64,000 nt of DNA from UBA6522 sp965221035 (GTDB taxonomy: Bacteria > Pseudomonadota > Gammaproteobacteria > Steroidobacterales > Rariloculaceae), in contig OZ244860.1 in NCBI GenBank assembly GCA_965221035.1, positions 2,418,001 to 2,482,000 on the forward strand, written 5' to 3'. This document shows, piece by piece, positions 60,039 through 64,000 of the stretch. Under the pieces are notes generated by a model, which worked only from the letters and a program-made list of their open reading frames with translations, ran no database searches and had not been told where the DNA came from. The number at the start of each line of letters is the position of its first letter. The first letter of the stretch is position 1. The translations under genes and the position numbers were made by a program.

Positions 60039-61384
60039 ACTTCATTACCAGGAAACACCTTCCCCGGCGGACGTTCCTGCGCGGTGCCGGCACCGCATTG
60101 GCGCTGCCGTTCCTCGACGCCATGATTCCCGCCGGCATGCGCACCGCCCGGGCCCAGTCCCCGGCATCTCCGACGCGCTTCGTCGGCATCTTCGTGCCCC
60201 ACGGCGCCGCGCCAGGTTACTGGGTGCCGGATGAAGTGGGCACCGATTTCACGTTTCCGTTCATCTACGAACCGCTGGAACCGTTCAGAAATCATGTTGT
60301 GGTGACCAGCGGCCTCTGGAGCCAGTCGGCCGAGCCGCCCCCGGGGGTGACCGGCGCCGACCATTTTGTTGCCGCCGCCTATCTTTGCGCCGACAAGCCG
60401 CGCAAGACCACGGGCGCGGACATTCGCGCAGGCACCACCATCGACCAGTTGATTGCGCGGGAGATCGGACAGGAAACGCTGATGCCCTCGCTGCAACTCG
60501 GCGTGGAGGATCCGGGGGCCAGTTCCGCCTGTGGAGAGGGCTACAGTTGCGCATACACCAACTCGATTTCCTGGCAGACACCCTCCAGGCCGTTACCCAT
60601 GGAAATCAATCCCCAGGTGGTATTCGAACGGCTATTCGGCGACGGTGGATCACCGGAGGAACGGCACGCGCGCCGAGAAGCGCAGCGGAGCATCCTCGAT
60701 TCGATCACCGGCAGCCTGGGACGGTTGGAAGCGGATGTCGGCCACAACGACCGCATTCGGCTTGAGCAGTACCTTGAGGACATCCGCGAACTTGAGCGGA
60801 GGATGAAGATCGCGGCGGAGGCTTCCACCGAAACACCTCCCATGCCGGTCCCGTATGGGGTACCCGAATCGTTCGATGACCATATACGGCTGCAGTTCGA
60901 CCTGCTTGCGCTGGCCTTCCAGGCGGACATCACCCGGGTGTCCACCCTGCTGTACGCCCGCGACCTGACCAGCCGGGTGTACCCCGAGAGCGGCACGAAC
61001 GTGAGCTTCCACGGCGGATCCCATCACGCCGGCGACCCCGGAAGAATCGCCGAGTACGCGAGGATCAACCGCTATCACGTATCCACGCTGGCTCACTTCA
61101 TCGAGAAGCTCCACCAGGTACCCGAGGGCGACGGCACGCTGCTGGACCACTCCCTGGTGCTCTACGGCACCAACATGGGCGATTCGAACCAGCATCTGCA
61201 TTACGACGTCCCCCACGTGCTGATCGGTGGCGCATCCGGAAGGATGGCCGGCAACCGGCACCTCGCCTATCCCACCAGGGAGGTGCCCACCGGGAACCTG
61301 CTGCTAAGCATCCTGGACGCTTACGGCATCCATCGGGAGAGCATCGGGGACAGCACGGGTCGGCTCGACGGGTTGATCGCCTAG
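60035..61384 (+). CDS. DUF1552 protein
   Basis: 449 residues. A Tat-like leader (LPRRTFLRGAGTALALPFLDAM) exports it. VGIFVPHGAAPGYWVP, SLQLGVEDPG, MEINPQVVFERLFGDG, QYLEDIRELERRM and FHGGSHHAGDP are DUF1552 landmarks. The fold is related to the alkaline phosphatase/sulfatase-like group (DUF1501 relatives). It overlaps the DUF1592 gene by 4 bases (ATGA); the pair is conserved elsewhere and presumably forms a complex. Activity unknown. Confidence 0.9.
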   Translation: MNFITRKHLPRRTFLRGAGTALALPFLDAMIPAGMRTARAQSPASPTRFVGIFVPHGAAPGYWVPDEVGTDFTFPFIYEPLEPFRNHVVVTSGLWSQSAEPPPGVTGADHFVAAAYLCADKPRKTTGADIRAGTTIDQLIAREIGQETLMPSLQLGVEDPGASSACGEGYSCAYTNSISWQTPSRPLPMEINPQVVFERLFGDGGSPEERHARREAQRSILDSITGSLGRLEADVGHNDRIRLEQYLEDIRELERRMKIAAEASTETPPMPVPYGVPESFDDHIRLQFDLLALAFQADITRVSTLLYARDLTSRVYPESGTNVSFHGGSHHAGDPGRIAEYARINRYHVSTLAHFIEKLHQVPEGDGTLLDHSLVLYGTNMGDSNQHLHYDVPHVLIGGASGRMAGNRHLAYPTREVPTGNLLLSILDAYGIHRESIGDSTGRLDGLIA

Positions 61385-61424
61385 TATCGCAGTACGCGGT
61401 CGGTAACGAAGGGGAGTCTAGAGG

Positions 61425-63182
61425 ATGCATGCGGCCGGATGGATTCGCGAAGCGGTCGTGATAGGGCTCATGTTTTCCGTCGGTGCCGCACGGGTAGCTG
61501 CGGCCGGAGACATCGCGGACGCGGCCATGCGCGGAGACGTCGCTGCCGTCACTGATCTGCTCGATGGTGGCGCGGACGTCAACGAGCCGCGGAGCGATGG
61601 CGCGACCGCGTTGCACTGGGCGGTACACGGCGATCTTCCCGATCTGGCGGCTGTTCTGATCGAGGCGGGCGCCGATGTCTCGGCCCGCAATCGGTTTGGG
61701 GTGACGCCATTGTCGCTGGCAGTCGAAATCGGCAGTGCGGCCATGGTGGAACGTCTGCTGGACGCGGGTGCCGATCCGCGGGAATCGCTCTCCAACGGTG
61801 AGACGGCGTTGATGATGGCGGCGCGCACGGGCAATGTGGAGACCATCGAATTGCTCATCGATCGAGGTGCCGAGATCGACGCGCGGGAGACCAAACGCGG
61901 TACGACCGCGCTGATGTGGGCCGCCGCCTACAGCAACCCGGCCGCAGTCCAGGTGCTGGCCCAGCGTGGCGCGAACATCGGATTGCGTTCCGATCCCATC
62001 CAGCAGGCCCGACGCCCCTACCTTGCGCCGACGCCCAAGGAGCGTATCGACGAATACCTGCGTGGCACGGGTCAGGCGGGGACCTCGCTCGCGGTCGATC
62101 TGGGAGTTGGTGACGATACCGCCGAGACCCCTGTCCAGCCTGCCGCGAGTGGTTCCGCCCGGACCACCGAGGTCGTGGGTGATCCCACCCAGCCTGCGGA
62201 CGTGGTGGGCGACTTCGGCGGGTACCGGCGCGAACGGCCCATCACCGGAGGGTTGACCGCGCTGATCTTCGCGGCACGCCACGGCGACATGGAAACCGTG
62301 CGGATTCTGCTGGATGCGGGTGCCGACGTGAACCAGGTCAGCGAATACGGTTGGACTGCGTTGCTGACAGCGACCCAGAACCGTTACTACCGGCTCGGCA
62401 TGTATCTGCTGGAACGCGGCGCCGACCCCGCCATCGCCAACCAGGGCGGCTGGACGCCGCTCTATATCGCGACCGACAACCGCAACATCGAGAACGGAGA
62501 CTACCCGACACGCCAGCCCGACATGGACCACATGGAGTACATCGGGATGCTGCTCGACCATGGAGCGGATCCGAATGCGCGCATGACGTCGAGCACGGAG
62601 ACGCGCACCATCTTTACCCACCAGTGGTTGAGGGAAGAAGGCGCCACTCCCTTTTGGCGAGCTTCCCAGTCCAGCGATACGGAACTGATGCGCAGGCTGC
62701 TGGACGCGGGCGCCGATCCGCTCGTCGCAACCGGAAACGGCACCACGGCGCTCATGGTGGCGTCCGGAATCGGTTGGGTCGAGGGCGTTACCCACGAATG
62801 GTCCAGAGAACAGAACGTAGAGACCGTGAACTGGCTGCTTGAACTTGGGGCGGACGTCAATGCACGCGACCTGGACGGGCGTACGGCCTTGATGGGCGCG
62901 GCGCACAAGGGTCGCAGCGAAATCGTGCAAATTCTCGTCGATCATGGCGCCGACCTGGCGGCCCGGGATGTCGGCAGCCGTGACAGCATCCACAATCTGT
63001 TCGGAAAGACCTGGCAGGCGATCGACTATGCCGACGGGCTGGTCAGGGTAGGCGTGCAGTCATCCATCCCGCATCCGGAGACCGCCGATCTGTTGCGACG
63101 ATTGATGGAAGAGGCGGGATTGCCCGTTCCGCCCAGGGGCCGGACGCTGGAGTCAATTTGCGTTACCGAATTGTGCCGATAG
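61425..63182 (+). CDS. Secreted ankyrin-repeat protein
   Basis: 585 residues with a signal-peptide-like N-terminus (VVIGLMFSVGAARVAAAGD). Four ankyrin repeats (residues about 27-165) are followed by a linker of about 90 residues rich in Pro/Thr, then five or six more (about 275-540), each with TALxxAxxxGxxxxVxxLLxxGAD. Such proteins sit beside DUF1592/DUF1552 genes in other genomes. In the periplasm it would be a binding scaffold, not a eukaryote-directed effector. Role unknown. Confidence 0.88.
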   Translation: MHAAGWIREAVVIGLMFSVGAARVAAAGDIADAAMRGDVAAVTDLLDGGADVNEPRSDGATALHWAVHGDLPDLAAVLIEAGADVSARNRFGVTPLSLAVEIGSAAMVERLLDAGADPRESLSNGETALMMAARTGNVETIELLIDRGAEIDARETKRGTTALMWAAAYSNPAAVQVLAQRGANIGLRSDPIQQARRPYLAPTPKERIDEYLRGTGQAGTSLAVDLGVGDDTAETPVQPAASGSARTTEVVGDPTQPADVVGDFGGYRRERPITGGLTALIFAARHGDMETVRILLDAGADVNQVSEYGWTALLTATQNRYYRLGMYLLERGADPAIANQGGWTPLYIATDNRNIENGDYPTRQPDMDHMEYIGMLLDHGADPNARMTSSTETRTIFTHQWLREEGATPFWRASQSSDTELMRRLLDAGADPLVATGNGTTALMVASGIGWVEGVTHEWSREQNVETVNWLLELGADVNARDLDGRTALMGAAHKGRSEIVQILVDHGADLAARDVGSRDSIHNLFGKTWQAIDYADGLVRVGVQSSIPHPETADLLRRLMEEAGLPVPPRGRTLESICVTELCR

Positions 63183-63225
63183 ACTCCTCGGTTTCCCACC
63201 GGCAAGAAGAAAGGGAGCTTCCGCA

Positions 63226-64000
63226 ATGAAAACTAGAGCAGCCGTCGCCTGGGAGGCCGGGCAACCCCTCACGGTGGAGGAGGTCGATCTCGACGGACCA
63301 AAGGCCGGCGAAGTGCTGATTCGCATCGTCGCCACTGGCGTCTGCCACACGGATGCCTACACGCTTTCCGGCGACGACCCGGAAGGCGCGTTTCCGTCGA
63401 TCCTGGGACACGAGGGCGGCGCGGTGGTCGAAGAGGTCGGTGAGGGCGTCACCAGCCTTGAGGCGGGCGACCATGTGATTCCGTTGTATACGCCCGAGTG
63501 CCGGGATTGCTCTTTCTGCAGCTCGGGGAAGACCAATCTCTGTCAGGCCATCCGCGTCACCCAGGGTCAGGGGCTGATGCCCGACGGGACCAGCCGATTT
63601 TCCAGCAACGGCCGGCAAATCCTGCACTTCATGGGCACCTCGACGTTCTCGGAATTCACCGTATTGCCGGAAATTGCGGTGGCGAAGATCAGCAAGGCGG
63701 CGCCGCTGGAGAAGGTCTGCCTGCTCGGTTGCGGAATTACCACGGGCATTGGCGCCGTGCTCCATACCGCGAAGGTGGAAGCCGGTTCGACAGTGGCGGT
63801 GTTCGGCCTCGGCGGCGTGGGCCTGAGTGTGATTCAGGGCGCGGTGATGGCCAACGCCGGACGGATTCTCGCCATCGACATCAATCCCGACAAGGCGGAG
63901 ATGGCGAAGGCATTGGGTGCCACGGATTTTGTCAATCCCAAGGACCACGATGACCCGATCCAGGACATCGTCATCGAACTGACCGGCGGCGGCGTGGATT
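63226..64000 (+). CDS. frmA: Class III alcohol dehydrogenase / S-(hydroxymethyl)glutathione dehydrogenase, 3' end missing
   Basis: 258 residues visible of about 370. Zinc-dependent medium-chain dehydrogenase oxidising S-hydroxymethylglutathione in formaldehyde detoxification. TGVCHTDAYTLSGDDPEG is the class III signature. ILGHEGGAVVEEV gives the catalytic zinc, PECRDCSFCSSGKTNLC the structural zinc Cys, and VFGLGGVGLSVIQGA the NAD site. AGGGAGC-like ribosome site precedes the ATG. Position after an O-demethylation operon suggests C1 handling, although LigM-type demethylation yields methyl-THF and not free formaldehyde. Confidence 0.94.
   Translation, partial: MKTRAAVAWEAGQPLTVEEVDLDGPKAGEVLIRIVATGVCHTDAYTLSGDDPEGAFPSILGHEGGAVVEEVGEGVTSLEAGDHVIPLYTPECRDCSFCSSGKTNLCQAIRVTQGQGLMPDGTSRFSSNGRQILHFMGTSTFSEFTVLPEIAVAKISKAAPLEKVCLLGCGITTGIGAVLHTAKVEAGSTVAVFGLGGVGLSVIQGAVMANAGRILAIDINPDKAEMAKALGATDFVNPKDHDDPIQDIVIELTGGGVD

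Noticed and set aside
61425..63182. Eukaryote-directed ankyrin effector
   Set aside because: Signal peptide and operon context favour a periplasmic role; no secretion system genes in the window.

Overview
The window is a high-GC, gene-dense bacterial chromosome segment with no rRNA, tRNA, CRISPR or complete transposon that I could see. The gene set points to a gammaproteobacterium: glutaminyl-tRNA synthetase (GlnS), adjacent xerD and dsbC-type genes, UbiX, GpmA, MsrQ-like and TesB proteins, and a large TonB-dependent receptor. The DUF6152, DUF1592 and DUF1552 families and a LigM-like O-demethylase suggest an uncultured, aerobic, environmental (possibly marine) heterotroph. The lineage is inference; no marker gene fixes it.

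Region 1 (0-31 kb) is mainly housekeeping. It starts with a truncated Bcr/CflA-type efflux pump. A lower-GC islet (1.4-3.2 kb) follows, with a membrane-anchored unknown protein and a decayed secreted-protein gene. Then come gpmA, a gamma carbonic anhydrase, tesB, a beta-hydroxyacid dehydrogenase and a kinase plus PnuC vitamin-salvage pair. Molybdenum-cofactor genes are scattered through the region: a CinA-type MoCF-domain protein, moaB, mocA, moaA-C-D-E, moeA and xdhC, with modBC further on at 36.7-38.5 kb. Interleaved are glnS, a TRAP solute receptor, a MATE pump, two secreted repeat proteins of unknown role, a cyclic-nucleotide-domain/acyltransferase fusion, and a trehalose operon (otsB, GH15, otsA).

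Region 2 (31-38.5 kb) holds a vapBC-type toxin-antitoxin pair with a good promoter, folE, ubiX and a lower-GC three-gene cassette at 33.6-36.4 kb. The cassette comprises an MqsR/DUF4258-like toxin candidate, an MqsA-like zinc-finger/HTH antitoxin, and a ParA-like ATPase with a KGGVGR Walker variant fused to a helical-repeat tail. The genes lie 3-4 bases apart. I consider this the best candidate for an under-described conflict or stress module. It abuts modBC, which lacks modA.

Region 3 (38.5-48.2 kb) has a secreted DUF6152 fusion protein, a TRAP permease pair (dctQM) behind a LigI-like amidohydrolase, acetoacetyl-CoA synthetase with a PlsC acyltransferase, xerD with a dsbC-like gene, and a toxin-first RHH/PIN module whose promoter carries a perfect inverted repeat.

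Region 4 (48.4-64 kb) reads entirely on the plus strand. A DUF6152 fusion, a TetR regulator and a TonB-dependent receptor ending at a clear terminator are followed by a probable nine-gene operon. The operon encodes small secreted proteins, DUF6152, a LigM/DesA-like tetrahydrofolate O-demethylase, a DUF1592-type dihaem-motif lipoprotein, a DUF1552 protein, a secreted ankyrin protein, and class III alcohol/formaldehyde dehydrogenase (cut by the window end). The overlaps between the demethylase, DUF1592 and DUF1552 genes suggest a joint pathway for uptake and oxidation of a methoxylated (lignin-like) aromatic. A LigI-like 2-pyrone-4,6-dicarboxylate hydrolase candidate at 42 kb would fit the lower part of such a pathway.
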